From Cryobacterium lactosi (lineage in GTDB: Bacteria > Actinomycetota > Actinomycetes > Actinomycetales > Microbacteriaceae), in assembly GCF_004403945.1 (NCBI RefSeq), contig NZ_SOHM01000015.1:62001-126000 (forward strand): DNA of 64,000 nucleotides, given 5' to 3'. The notes below the pieces were generated by a model. The model did no database searches. It saw only the letters and a list, made by a program, of their open reading frames with translations, and had not been told where the DNA came from. A program made the translations under genes and the position numbers. Below are positions 36,619 to 45,581 of this stretch, one piece after another (position 1 is the first letter of the stretch; the number at the start of each line of letters is the position of its first letter).

Positions 36619-38028
36619 ATGGATACCTCACCCCGACCCCCCAAAATCACGATCATCGGCGCCGGTGGCTTCGTTTTCCCGTTTCGCCTGATCGGTGACC
36701 TCGTCAGCTTCCCCGCCCTACGATCCAGCACGCTTCACCTGATGGATCTCGACGCCGAGCGTGTGCACCGCACCGCGACGGCCGCGCGCGCCCTCGTTGC
36801 CCACCACGCGTTCGACACTGAGATCATCGAGACCACGAACCTCCGCGAGGCGCTCCGCGACGCGGACTTCGTCATCATCACCTTCCAGGTGGGGGGCATC
36901 GCCTCCTACCGGCACGACGTGGAGATTCCCCGCACCTACGGCGTCGACCAGACCGTCGGCGACACGGTGGGCCCCGGCGGCGTGTTCAGGTTCCTTCGCT
37001 CCGTTCAGGCGTACGAGGCGATCGTTGCTGACGCGCGTGAGCTCTGCCCGAACGCGCAGTTCATCAACTACGCGAACCCGATGGCCATGGCCACAGGGTT
37101 CCTCAATGCGAAGGGGATCAAGACGATCGGGCTGTGCCACAGCGTGCAGGGAACCACCCGGATGCTGGCGCGTACCCTCGATGTTCCCTACGACGAGGTG
37201 GCCTACGTCAGCGCCGGTATCAATCATCAGGCGTGGCTGCTCAGCTTCACGCGCGGTGACGAAGACCTCTACCCTCGCCTCAAGGAGATCATGGCCTCCC
37301 GGCACGTGCGCGGGGCGGCGGCGGGAGGCCTCAGCCAGGACGACGGGGACCACAGCGAGGCCGCGGAGGTGTCCAGCAACTACGAGGGTGGGAACGAACA
37401 GGTCCGCACCGCGATCATGGACGCGTTCGGCTACTTCCAAACCGAATCGAGCCACCACGCCTCCGAGTACCTTCCGTACTTCCGCAAGGATGCAGAGACC
37501 ATCCTGGAGTTCATCCCCGAGCGCTGGGACTATTACGAAATCTGCCTCGCCCACAACGAGCAAGGTGACATCGACGACCAGCTGGATCGGCTCAAGAACT
37601 CCCTTGAGCCCTCGGTCGAGTACGGCGCCAGTATCATCAACTCCGTCGTCACCGGGGTGCCGAGCGTCGTCTACGGCAACGTGCCCAACAACGGGCTCAT
37701 CGCCAATCTCCCGCCGGAAGCCACCGTCGAAGTCCCGTGCCTCATCGACAGGAACGGTGTGCAGCCCGTCGCAATCGGCGACCTCCCGCCGCAGCTGGCC
37801 GCACTCAACCGCACCAACATCGGCGTGCAGGTTCTCGCCGTGCAGGCCGCACTGACCGGAAACCGCGACAACGTCTTCCACGCGGTCGCCCTCGACCCGC
37901 TCACGGCGGCGAAGCTGACGCTCGACGAGATCCGCTCGATGACGAACGAGTTGCTCGTTGCCCACTCCGCGCTGCTGCCCGAGTCGCTTCGGCCCGTGAA
38001 CGAGGGCGTCCCTGCTGGTGCTCCCTGA
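36619..38028 (+). CDS. Glycoside hydrolase family 4, probable alpha-galactosidase (MelA-like)
   Basis: A 469-residue NAD+- and Mn2+-dependent glycosidase. The N-terminal Rossmann motif is IGAGGFVFPF; the metal-site cysteine lies in GLCHSVQGT and the histidine in AGINHQAW. The VGDTVGPGG and NYANPMAM segments are typical of the MelA/AglA branch. GH4 enzymes cleave by an oxidation-elimination mechanism on intracellular sugars, which fits the adjacent ABC importer. Alpha-galactosidase is the best match, but alpha-glucuronidase-like activity cannot be ruled out from sequence reading. Confidence 0.85.
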   Translation: MDTSPRPPKITIIGAGGFVFPFRLIGDLVSFPALRSSTLHLMDLDAERVHRTATAARALVAHHAFDTEIIETTNLREALRDADFVIITFQVGGIASYRHDVEIPRTYGVDQTVGDTVGPGGVFRFLRSVQAYEAIVADARELCPNAQFINYANPMAMATGFLNAKGIKTIGLCHSVQGTTRMLARTLDVPYDEVAYVSAGINHQAWLLSFTRGDEDLYPRLKEIMASRHVRGAAAGGLSQDDGDHSEAAEVSSNYEGGNEQVRTAIMDAFGYFQTESSHHASEYLPYFRKDAETILEFIPERWDYYEICLAHNEQGDIDDQLDRLKNSLEPSVEYGASIINSVVTGVPSVVYGNVPNNGLIANLPPEATVEVPCLIDRNGVQPVAIGDLPPQLAALNRTNIGVQVLAVQAALTGNRDNVFHAVALDPLTAAKLTLDEIRSMTNELLVAHSALLPESLRPVNEGVPAGAP

Positions 38029-38140
38029 GCTCCCGGCGGTGGACTGACCGACCAAACCCGTCGTAGCACCACCACCCGAGCAGTCCCAAGACCCAGGCAC
38101 CGGATGCTTGAGTCGAACAACGGTAGACAAAGGAGTCACT

Positions 38141-39076
38141 GTGGCGATCATCACCGCACAACCGGCACAACACGGAACCGGAAGCCCCCGCACCATAGCC
38201 AGGAAGAAACGTCCAGACGACACGAGGTTGGCCGTGTTGCTCATCCTTCCCGCCACCCTTGGGCTGGTGACGTTCTACTTCTGGCCGCTGCTGCGCGGGA
38301 TCTGGCTGAGCTTCACCTCGTGGGATCTGCTCTCCGCGGCCCAGTTCGTCGGCGGCGAGAACTATGTGCGTATGGTGCAGGATCCCGTCTTCTGGAACGC
38401 CATCGGCGTCACGCTGCACTTCGTCGTGCTGAACATCGGCGTCCAAACCGTCGTCGCGCTGATGATCGCGGTGCTCATGCAGCGGCTCACCGGCTCGATC
38501 CTGGTGCGCTCGCTCATCCTCGCCCCCTACCTCGTCTCGAACGTCGTCGCAGCCCTTGTCTTCTTCTGGATCCTGGACTTCCAGCTGGGCATCGGCAACC
38601 AGGTCCTCCACTGGCTCGGCCTTGACCGCGTCGGATTCTTCACCTCAGAAACCTGGGCGATTCCCACGGCCGCACTCGTGAACGTGTGGCGCCACATGGG
38701 CTACACGGCGCTGCTGATCTTCGCGGGCCTGCAGGCGATTCCGGCCGGCCTGTACGAGGCAGCGCGCGTCGATGGGGCGGGCGAAGGCCGGATGTTCCGC
38801 TCCATCACCCTGCCGCTGCTGCGCCCGATCCTCGGCCTCGTATTGATCATCTCGGTCATCGGGTCCTTCCAGGTCTTCGACACCGTCTCGGTGACCACGG
38901 GCGGCGGGCCCGTCAATGCCACCCGGGTCCTTCAGGTCTACATCTACGAGAACGCCTTCGCGCAGTTCGACTTCGGTTACGCGTCGGCGCTGAGCGTTGC
39001 GATGCTCGCCATCCTCATGATCGTCACCTTCATCCAGTACCGCATCACGCGGGCCGGCCAGACCGACCTCAACTAA
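38141..39076 (+). CDS. Sugar ABC transporter permease (CUT1, MalF-like)
   Basis: A 311-residue permease with six membrane helices and the EAA loop YEAARVDGAGEGRMFRSITLPLLRP near residues 205-230. GTG 38141 is chosen because AAAGGAG lies at 38129-38135; an in-frame TTG at 38108 is unlikely. It follows the GH4 gene by 112 bp and precedes the second permease by 11 bp. Confidence 0.93.
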   Translation: MAIITAQPAQHGTGSPRTIARKKRPDDTRLAVLLILPATLGLVTFYFWPLLRGIWLSFTSWDLLSAAQFVGGENYVRMVQDPVFWNAIGVTLHFVVLNIGVQTVVALMIAVLMQRLTGSILVRSLILAPYLVSNVVAALVFFWILDFQLGIGNQVLHWLGLDRVGFFTSETWAIPTAALVNVWRHMGYTALLIFAGLQAIPAGLYEAARVDGAGEGRMFRSITLPLLRPILGLVLIISVIGSFQVFDTVSVTTGGGPVNATRVLQVYIYENAFAQFDFGYASALSVAMLAILMIVTFIQYRITRAGQTDLN

Positions 39077-39087
39077 GGGGACACGAC

Positions 39088-40068
39088 ATGACTCGACTCT
39101 CCACCGCCCCGACCCGAATTCAGACCGCCCGGGAGGACGGCGCCACCTCGATGATGAATGGTGCCGGCGCTACGCCGCCGGTTCGTCGCAGGAAGAAGAT
39201 CCACCCCGGCCGCATCGTCGCCTGGATCGTGATGGTCGTCATCCTCGTGATCACGATCTTCCCGTTCTACTGGATGCTGCGCACCGCGCTCTCGACCAAC
39301 AGCGCCCTCTACGCCAACGGCACATCGTTGTTGCCTGTCGACTTCAGCTGGGGCGGCTTCCTGCGCGTTTTCGGCCTCCAGCCCATCGACGAAGCCATCG
39401 CCGACGGCGGATCCGGCGCCCAGCTCGACTTCTGGCGCTACCTGCTGAACTCCGTGGTCGTCGCCACCGGCATCACGGTGTGCCAGGTGTTCTTCTCGGC
39501 CCTGGCCGCTTACGCCTTCTCCAGGCTGACGTGGCGCTTCCGCAACGTCGCGTTCGCCGTCTTCCTCACGTCGCTGATGGTGCCCGTCATCTTCACCCTG
39601 CTGCCGAACTTCCTGCTCGTCAAACAGCTGGGACTGATCGACACACTGCTGGGCATCATGCTGCCGTCACTGTTCATGGCGCCGTTCGCGATCTTCTTCC
39701 TCCGGCAGTTCTTCCTCAACGTGCCCATCGAGGTCGAGGAAGCCGCCCTGGTCGACGGGGCGAGCAAGATCCGCGTTTTCTTCAGCGTGATCGTGCCTAT
39801 GTCCGCCGCCCCCATCGCCACCATCTCGATCCTCACCTACATAACGGCCTGGAACGACTATTTCTGGCCCCTGATGGTGTCCTACACCGACGACTCCCGT
39901 GTGATGACCGTCGCCCTCGGCGCCTTCAAGTCGCAGAGCCCTCAGGGCGGCCCCGATTGGGCCGGACTGATGGCCGCGACTCTCGTGGCCGCCACCCCCA
40001 TGATCATCCTCTTCGTGCTGTTCGCGAAACGGATCGTCAACTCCATAGGTTTCACCGGAATCAAGTGA
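39088..40068 (+). CDS. Sugar ABC transporter permease (CUT1, MalG-like)
   Basis: A 326-residue permease with an N-terminal hydrophilic stretch of about 45 residues, six helices and the EAA loop VEEAALVDGASKIRVFFSVIVPMSAAP. ATG 39088 follows AAGGGGA. With the upstream permease it forms the membrane pore. No ATPase gene is in the island, as is usual for actinobacterial CUT1 systems that share one MsiK-type ATPase. Confidence 0.93.
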   Translation: MTRLSTAPTRIQTAREDGATSMMNGAGATPPVRRRKKIHPGRIVAWIVMVVILVITIFPFYWMLRTALSTNSALYANGTSLLPVDFSWGGFLRVFGLQPIDEAIADGGSGAQLDFWRYLLNSVVVATGITVCQVFFSALAAYAFSRLTWRFRNVAFAVFLTSLMVPVIFTLLPNFLLVKQLGLIDTLLGIMLPSLFMAPFAIFFLRQFFLNVPIEVEEAALVDGASKIRVFFSVIVPMSAAPIATISILTYITAWNDYFWPLMVSYTDDSRVMTVALGAFKSQSPQGGPDWAGLMAATLVAATPMIILFVLFAKRIVNSIGFTGIK

Positions 40069-40079
40069 GGCGCCTCGCC

Positions 40080-41462
40080 ATGACGACACCATCCACTCTT
40101 CGCTCTCGCAGCAGTCGGCTGCTGGGCACGGTCCTCTGTGCCGCAGTGGCCAGCGTTGTCGGCCTAGTCGGCTGCGCCGCCACACCCAGCGCAGACAGCG
40201 GCGAGGTCACCCTCGACTACTGGCTCTGGGAGTCGTTGCAGGTGCCCGGATACCAGAAGTGCGCCGCCGGCTTCGAGGCGGAGAACCCCGGCATCAACGT
40301 GCGGGTCACCCAGTACGGCTGGGCCGACTACTGGCAGAAGCTCACCGCGGGCCTCGTCGCCGGCGCAGGCCCCGACGTCTTCGCCGACCACCTCACCAAG
40401 TACCCCGAGTTCGTCAGCCGGGGTGTGCTGCTGCCCCTGAACACGCTGGAGGCGACCAAGGACTTCGACGGCAGCGTCTTCCAGGACGGGTTGGCCGACC
40501 TCTGGGTCGGCCAAGACGGCCAGCAGTACGGGATGCCGAAAGACTTCGACACCATCGCCATGTTCTACAACAACGATGTGCTGGAGGAGGCCGGCATGAC
40601 CGCGGCCGACCTCGACAACCTGCAGTGGAACCCCGAAGACGGCGGAACGTTCGAGAAGGTCATCGCCCGCCTCTCGATCGACACGAACGGCGTGCGCGGC
40701 GACGAGGACGGCTTCGACCCGGCGAACGTCGCCACCTACGGGCTCGCCTCGGGCGGCTCCGGGGACACGAACGGCCAGACCCAATGGGCGTGGCTCGCGG
40801 CGGCCACCGGCTGGGAGTTCACGAACGCGCCGGTCTGGGGTGACCACTACAACTACGACGACCCTCGCTTCCAGGCATCCATCGCGTGGCTGTTCGGCCT
40901 CGTCGACAAGGGATTCATGCCGTCCTTCGAAAGCGTGGGAACGGCGCCCGACCCAGTGCAGCAGCTCGGCTCCGGCTCAGCGGCCATCTCACCGAACGGG
41001 TCGTGGACGATCAGCTCCTACGGCCGGCTGGAAGGGGTGGACCTCGGCATCGCCAAGATCCCGTCCGGACCGATCGGGCACCCCGTGTCGATGTACAACG
41101 GGCTCGGCGACTCCATCAGTGCCCAGACCGACCACCCTGAGGAAGCGGCGGAGTTGGTGCAGTACCTGGGGTCCGACGCCTGCCAGATCGTTATCGGCAA
41201 GGAGGGCGTCGTATTCCCCGCCCGCCCCGCCGGAACTGCTGCGGCAACGGCCGCATTCGAGGCGAAGGGGTTCGACGTTTCACCGTTCACCGACCTGGTG
41301 GCCGACAAGTACACGGTGCTGTTCCCGGTGACCACCAACGGCGCGGAGATCCTCTCCATCATGAAGCCCGTGATGGACGGCATCTACATCGGCAGCCAGG
41401 ACGTCTCCAGCCTCACCACCGTGAACACGAAGATCAACGACCTGTTCACGACGAATCCGTAG
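40080..41462 (+). CDS. Sugar ABC transporter substrate-binding lipoprotein
   Basis: A 460-residue extracellular lipoprotein: signal helix with lipobox VGLVGC ending at about Cys31, then an SBP family 1 fold (TLDYWLWESLQVPGYQKCAAGFEAENPGINVRV). It starts 12 bp after the permease stop. Likely ligand: an alpha-galactoside or related oligosaccharide, inferred from the GH4 gene. Confidence 0.93.
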   Translation: MTTPSTLRSRSSRLLGTVLCAAVASVVGLVGCAATPSADSGEVTLDYWLWESLQVPGYQKCAAGFEAENPGINVRVTQYGWADYWQKLTAGLVAGAGPDVFADHLTKYPEFVSRGVLLPLNTLEATKDFDGSVFQDGLADLWVGQDGQQYGMPKDFDTIAMFYNNDVLEEAGMTAADLDNLQWNPEDGGTFEKVIARLSIDTNGVRGDEDGFDPANVATYGLASGGSGDTNGQTQWAWLAAATGWEFTNAPVWGDHYNYDDPRFQASIAWLFGLVDKGFMPSFESVGTAPDPVQQLGSGSAAISPNGSWTISSYGRLEGVDLGIAKIPSGPIGHPVSMYNGLGDSISAQTDHPEEAAELVQYLGSDACQIVIGKEGVVFPARPAGTAAATAAFEAKGFDVSPFTDLVADKYTVLFPVTTNGAEILSIMKPVMDGIYIGSQDVSSLTTVNTKINDLFTTNP

Positions 41463-41521
41463 TACCCGGCCGACAACGGCAGCCACCACCACACACACGC
41501 AAGACCTACGAAAGGTTCCCC

Positions 41522-42763
41522 ATGACTTTCTCACTCGGAATCGTCGGCGCCGGCCAGTTCTCCGGCCAGTTCGCTTCCCTCTTCGCGCTGCACCCCGGCG
41601 TCAGCCGGGTGACCATCACCGACGTGCTGCCCGGACGGGCTGAACAGGTGAACGAACAACTCGGGCTCGACGGCGTCGCCGAGGATTTCGAGGCGATGCT
41701 CGCGGACCCGGCCATTGACGCGATAGCCCTGTTCACTCAGCGCTGGACCCACGGGCCCCTGGCCATCAGGGCGCTGGCCGCGGGAAAGCACGTGTACTCG
41801 GCAGTGCCGATGGCGACAAGCGAGGATGACATCGCCGCGATCATCCAGGCCGTGCGCAACACCGGGTTGATCTACATGATGGGCGAGACGAGTTTTTACA
41901 ATCCGGCCGCGGTGTATGCGCGCAATCAGGTCGCGGCAGGCAAGTTCGGGCGCATCTTCTACGCAGAGGGCGACTACGTGCACGACATGGACCTCGGCTT
42001 CTACTCCGCGTATCAGTACAGCGGGGGAGAAAATTGGAAGGCCACTGCAAGCTACCCGCCCATGCTCTATCCCACCCACTCCATCGGCGGCGTGCTCGGC
42101 GTTGTCCCCACCCACGCGACCAGCGTCAGCTGCATCGGGGTACGGGACGACCGTGGCGATGGAGTTTTCGACAAGGAGGTGAGCATGTTCGACAACGACT
42201 TCTCGAACGCCACCGCCCTGTTCGAGCTCGCCGGCGGCGGTGCCATGCGCATCAACGAGATGCGCCGGGTCGGCTACCCGTCCCACATCCGCGAGAGCCG
42301 CTTCCGCTACTTCGGCACAGAGGGGAGCTTCGAACAGCTGGCCACCGTCAGCGTCTGGCAGGACAAGAGCGGGGTCACCGACGTCTCGGCATTGCTCGCG
42401 ACGGCCGCCACGGCCGATGCCGGCGACCTGTCGCTGGCGAACGTCGACCCGGCGCTGCGCGACGCGTTCGTGTCTGGCCATTCCGCGGTGCACGAGACGG
42501 GCCGGCTGCCCGCGGAGTTCCACGGCGTGCACAACGGCCACGAGGGCAGCCACCACTTCCTTGTCGACGACTTCGTCACCGCCGTGAACACCTCGACCCT
42601 CCCTCCGGTGAACGCGTGGACGGCGGCGCGATTCACCCTGCCGGGCATCATCGCCCACCAGTCGGCCCTCGCCGACGGGGCCCGGCTGCAGATCACCGAC
42701 TACGGCGACGCGCCGGTGCGCGTCCCCACGGGGTCCGCCGATATCCCGGCATCCGAGGTCTGA
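41522..42763 (+). CDS. Gfo/Idh/MocA-family oxidoreductase
   Basis: A 413-residue NAD(P)-dependent enzyme with an N-terminal Rossmann fold (LGIVGAGQFSGQFASLF) and the conserved AGKHVYSAVPMA segment corresponding to the EKP motif region; here the lysine-proline pair is replaced (VYSAVP), so catalysis may differ. The C-terminal alpha/beta domain is complete. GAAAGG precedes the ATG. It ends the sugar operon and may oxidise a sugar released by the GH4 enzyme. The stop codon lies in a 16-bp tandem repeat. Confidence 0.85.
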   Translation: MTFSLGIVGAGQFSGQFASLFALHPGVSRVTITDVLPGRAEQVNEQLGLDGVAEDFEAMLADPAIDAIALFTQRWTHGPLAIRALAAGKHVYSAVPMATSEDDIAAIIQAVRNTGLIYMMGETSFYNPAAVYARNQVAAGKFGRIFYAEGDYVHDMDLGFYSAYQYSGGENWKATASYPPMLYPTHSIGGVLGVVPTHATSVSCIGVRDDRGDGVFDKEVSMFDNDFSNATALFELAGGGAMRINEMRRVGYPSHIRESRFRYFGTEGSFEQLATVSVWQDKSGVTDVSALLATAATADAGDLSLANVDPALRDAFVSGHSAVHETGRLPAEFHGVHNGHEGSHHFLVDDFVTAVNTSTLPPVNAWTAARFTLPGIIAHQSALADGARLQITDYGDAPVRVPTGSADIPASEV

Positions 42764-42805
42764 CGGCACCGGAGTCTGACGGCACCGGGGTCTGACGGCA
42801 CCGCC
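42758..42805. repeat. 16-bp tandem repeat x3 spanning the oxidoreductase stop codon
   Basis: GTCTGACGGCACCGG(A/G) starts at 42758 and 42774, with a third unit (ending CC) at 42790. The first contains the TGA stop of the oxidoreductase gene; the other two repeat TGA downstream in shifted frames. Confidence 0.95.
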
Positions 42806-42823
42806 TTCGAAACTCCCCGGCGA

Positions 42824-42857
42824 ACGCCGGCCCCTTCTCCACAGGCGGGGCCGGTGT
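42824..42857 (+). other. Second copy of the leuS-comEA type hairpin, in front of comEC
   Basis: An 11-bp stem (42824-42834 with 42847-42857, one G-T pair) encloses a loop containing CTCCACAGGC at 42837-42846. TCTCCCCAGG follows at 42863. Loop core and downstream motif match the hairpin at 34654-34691 with identical spacing (26 bases), while the stem bases differ yet still pair. Confidence 0.7.
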
Positions 42858-42920
42858 CGGCCTCTCCCCAGGGTGAGGGCCGGTGGATGTGGGCCCGGTG
42901 TGAGTTTCTACCCTGTCGGT

Positions 42921-43046
42921 ATGGACCTCGATCCGTTTGACAGCCTGGCACCACTCCTCCAGTCCGCTTCCAGTCCCCGGAGCCGACTCGCCCCCGTCCG
43001 GGCGCACGTCCGGGCGCTGATGCGCACCGCCGTGATTCCGGTGTGA
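42921..43046 (+). pseudogene. Truncated comEA-like 5' remnant
   Basis: A 41-codon frame whose first nine residues, MDLDPFDSL, are identical to ComEA, with three synonymous differences in those codons. It then diverges and stops at TGA 43044-43046, eleven bases before comEC. The upstream sequence also matches the comEA leader (hairpin loop, TCTCCCCAGG, TANNNT box six bases before ATG). Most likely the 5' end of a second, deleted comEA; a functional leader peptide is the alternative. Confidence 0.75.
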
Positions 43047-43056
43047 GCGCCCCGCC

Positions 43057-45555
43057 ATGAGCGGCACGATGGCACCGTCCCGCCACGGCGGGCATCCTCT
43101 CGATCTGCGTCTGGTGCTTCCCGCCGTGGCCTGTTGGGTCTCGGCCGGCGTGCTGGTGGGCCAGCCACGGCTCGCGGCCACCGCGGCAGGCGTCATAGGC
43201 GCCGTGAGTGCCGCCCTCCTCTGCGCGGCCATGGTGAGAACCCGCGGTCGGTTCGTCGGTCGGCCACGGCCCGGCCGGCTGCTGGGGACCCTCTCGGTCT
43301 GTTGCGCGGCTGCCGCGCTGGCCGGGGCCGTCGTGTCGGTGCAGTCACCGGCCCGGCTTCCGGACGGCGTGCGCGCAGCCATCACGGCGCACGAGGAGGT
43401 CACGACCCGGCTCACGGTGTCGTCGTCTCCGGTTCCCGGTCCGCGGGCGGCCTTCGGGGGCGCGCCGCAGGTGCGGTTCCGTGCCACCCTGACCGATCTG
43501 GAGGGCACCGTTGAACGCCGGTCGGCCTCCGCGGCGGCGATCCCGGGAGACCCCGGCCGCACCGGGGTGGCCGTTCCCATCGTGGTTTTCGCCAGGGTGT
43601 CCGGGGCGCAGCCGATGATCGGCGAGGAGATCAGGCTGGCCGGAACTCTCGTGGCCACCGACCCCGGTGATGCTGCCGCCGCCCTGCTGTTCGGGCGTGA
43701 CGCGGCCGAGGTGTTGCGTCCGGCGCCCTGGTGGCTGGCCTGGGCCAACGAGCTGCGTTCGGGCTTCTCCGCGGTGTCGGGAGGACTGCCCGGCGACGGT
43801 GCCGGGCTGCTGCCGGGGCTGGCCATCGGCGACACCTCTGCGGTGGGTGACGATCTCGACAGCGCAATGAAGGTCAGCTCGCTCAGCCATCTCACGGCCG
43901 TGTCCGGCGCGAACTGCGCGATTGTGCTCGCGCTGGCGCTCATCTGCGGTGCCGCGCTCGGCCTCGGCCGACTGGCGCGGATCGTCGCCGGCCTGCTCGT
44001 GCTGGCCGGCTTCGTGGTTCTGGTGACACCCGAACCCAGCGTGGTGCGCGCAGCGGGGATGGCCACCGCCGTGCTCGTCTCCGGATCACTGGGAAGGCCG
44101 GGCCGGGGCCTGCCCGCCCTGGCCCTGGCCGCCCTGTGCCTGCTCGTGGCGGATCCCTGGCTGTCGCGCAGCTACGGTTTCGCTTTGTCGGTGTTGGCGA
44201 CGCTCGGCCTGTTGGTGCTTGCGGGGCCGCTCGGCCGGTACCTGGCACGCTGGGTGCCCAGGCCCCTGGCCGTTGTCCTGGCGATCCCGATCGCCGCTCA
44301 GCTGGCTTGTCAGCCGGTCCTGGTGCTGCTGAGCCCCACCCTGCCGGCCTACGGCGTGCCGGCGAACCTGCTCGCGGCCCCCGCCGCGCCCCTGGCCACC
44401 ATCGTGGGTCTGGCCGGATGCCTGCTGGTGCCGTTTCTTCCGTGGGTCGCAACCGCGTTGGTCTGGCTGGCCTGGCTGCCGGCCACCTGGATAGCCGCTG
44501 TCGCTCGCACGACGGCCGGCCTGCCCGGAAGTAGCCTGCCGTGGCTGGGCGGGCCGGCCGGGGTGATCCTCACCGTGGCCTGCACCGCCGCGGTGCTGGG
44601 ACTCCTGCTGCGCCGTACCCCCGCCGTCCTGCGCATCCTGAGTGCCGGTCTGGTGTGCGTGACGGTGGGCTGCACGCTCGGCGTCTTCCTTGGCACGGGG
44701 TTCGGTCGGGCGGCGGTCTTCCCGTCCGAGTGGCAGATCGCTGCCTGCGACATCGGGCAGGGCGATGCCGTGCTCGTGCGCGACGGCGAGCGGGTGGCGC
44801 TGGTGGACGTGGGGCCTGACCCGGCGCTTCTGACGCAGTGCCTGGACACCCTGGGGATCGACACCATTGACCTGCTGGTGCTTACGCACTACGACCTGGA
44901 CCACGTCGGCGGGCTGAACGCCGTGATCGGCCGGGTGGGAACGGCGCTCGTCGGAGCGCCGGAGAACGCCGAGGACGCCGGTCTGCACACCAGGCTGGCC
45001 GAGGGCGGGGCGGAGGTGCGCCAGGCTGCGCGGGGAGACAGCGGCACCCTCGGTGGCCTCGCCTGGCGCATCCTCTGGCCCATCCGAGGGTCGCCCGTCA
45101 TGCAGACGGGCAACCCTGGCAGCGTCACGATCCTCTTCGACGGGGGCGGGATCAGGTCGGTCTTCCTCGGCGATCTGAATGAGGAGGCCCAGGACGCCCT
45201 CCTCTCCGCGGGGCCGGTCGGGCATGTGGACGTGGTCAAAGTGGCCCACCACGGCTCCCGCGACCAGAGTGTAGCGCTCTACGCTCAACTGCGGGCCTCG
45301 GTGGGACTCGTCTCCGTGGGCGCCGACAATGGCTACGGGCATCCGACCGCGGCACTGCTGGGTGTGCTCGCGTCGGTGGGCACCGCCGTGGTGCGCACCG
45401 ACCAGGACGGGCTGACCGTTGTGGCTCAGGGACCGGATACCGCGGCCGAATCGGTCGGGGCGGTAGGCGGCGCGGCGTTACAGGTGTGGACCGAACGCAT
45501 CGGCAGCACCCGCGTGGGCGACACCCGGGTCGGCAGCGTCGGGGACGCCGGTTAG
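43057..45555 (+). CDS. comEC: ComEC/Rec2-family DNA uptake channel protein
   Basis: An 832-residue protein. N-terminal membrane region, then the Competence domain with about ten helices (SHLTAVSGANCAIVLALA near residue 275). A C-terminal metallo-beta-lactamase-like domain follows, beginning IAACDIGQGDAVLVRDG, with the metal motif THYDLDHVGG (His611, Asp613, Asp615, His616) and KVAHHGSRDQS; it may degrade the non-transported strand. Its C-terminal tail is a degenerate 15-bp repeat. It overlaps no gene; holA follows after 26 bp. Confidence 0.95.
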   Translation: MSGTMAPSRHGGHPLDLRLVLPAVACWVSAGVLVGQPRLAATAAGVIGAVSAALLCAAMVRTRGRFVGRPRPGRLLGTLSVCCAAAALAGAVVSVQSPARLPDGVRAAITAHEEVTTRLTVSSSPVPGPRAAFGGAPQVRFRATLTDLEGTVERRSASAAAIPGDPGRTGVAVPIVVFARVSGAQPMIGEEIRLAGTLVATDPGDAAAALLFGRDAAEVLRPAPWWLAWANELRSGFSAVSGGLPGDGAGLLPGLAIGDTSAVGDDLDSAMKVSSLSHLTAVSGANCAIVLALALICGAALGLGRLARIVAGLLVLAGFVVLVTPEPSVVRAAGMATAVLVSGSLGRPGRGLPALALAALCLLVADPWLSRSYGFALSVLATLGLLVLAGPLGRYLARWVPRPLAVVLAIPIAAQLACQPVLVLLSPTLPAYGVPANLLAAPAAPLATIVGLAGCLLVPFLPWVATALVWLAWLPATWIAAVARTTAGLPGSSLPWLGGPAGVILTVACTAAVLGLLLRRTPAVLRILSAGLVCVTVGCTLGVFLGTGFGRAAVFPSEWQIAACDIGQGDAVLVRDGERVALVDVGPDPALLTQCLDTLGIDTIDLLVLTHYDLDHVGGLNAVIGRVGTALVGAPENAEDAGLHTRLAEGGAEVRQAARGDSGTLGGLAWRILWPIRGSPVMQTGNPGSVTILFDGGGIRSVFLGDLNEEAQDALLSAGPVGHVDVVKVAHHGSRDQSVALYAQLRASVGLVSVGADNGYGHPTAALLGVLASVGTAVVRTDQDGLTVVAQGPDTAAESVGAVGGAALQVWTERIGSTRVGDTRVGSVGDAG
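45502..45542. repeat. 15-bp degenerate tandem repeat at the comEC C-terminus
   Basis: Units of the type GGCAGCACCCGCGTG start at 45502, 45517 and (partial) 45532, encoding a GSTRV/GDTRV/GSVGD series at the extreme C-terminus. In frame. Confidence 0.75.
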
Positions 45556-45581
45556 GCTGGAGCGGTAGCGAAGGGAGCCTC

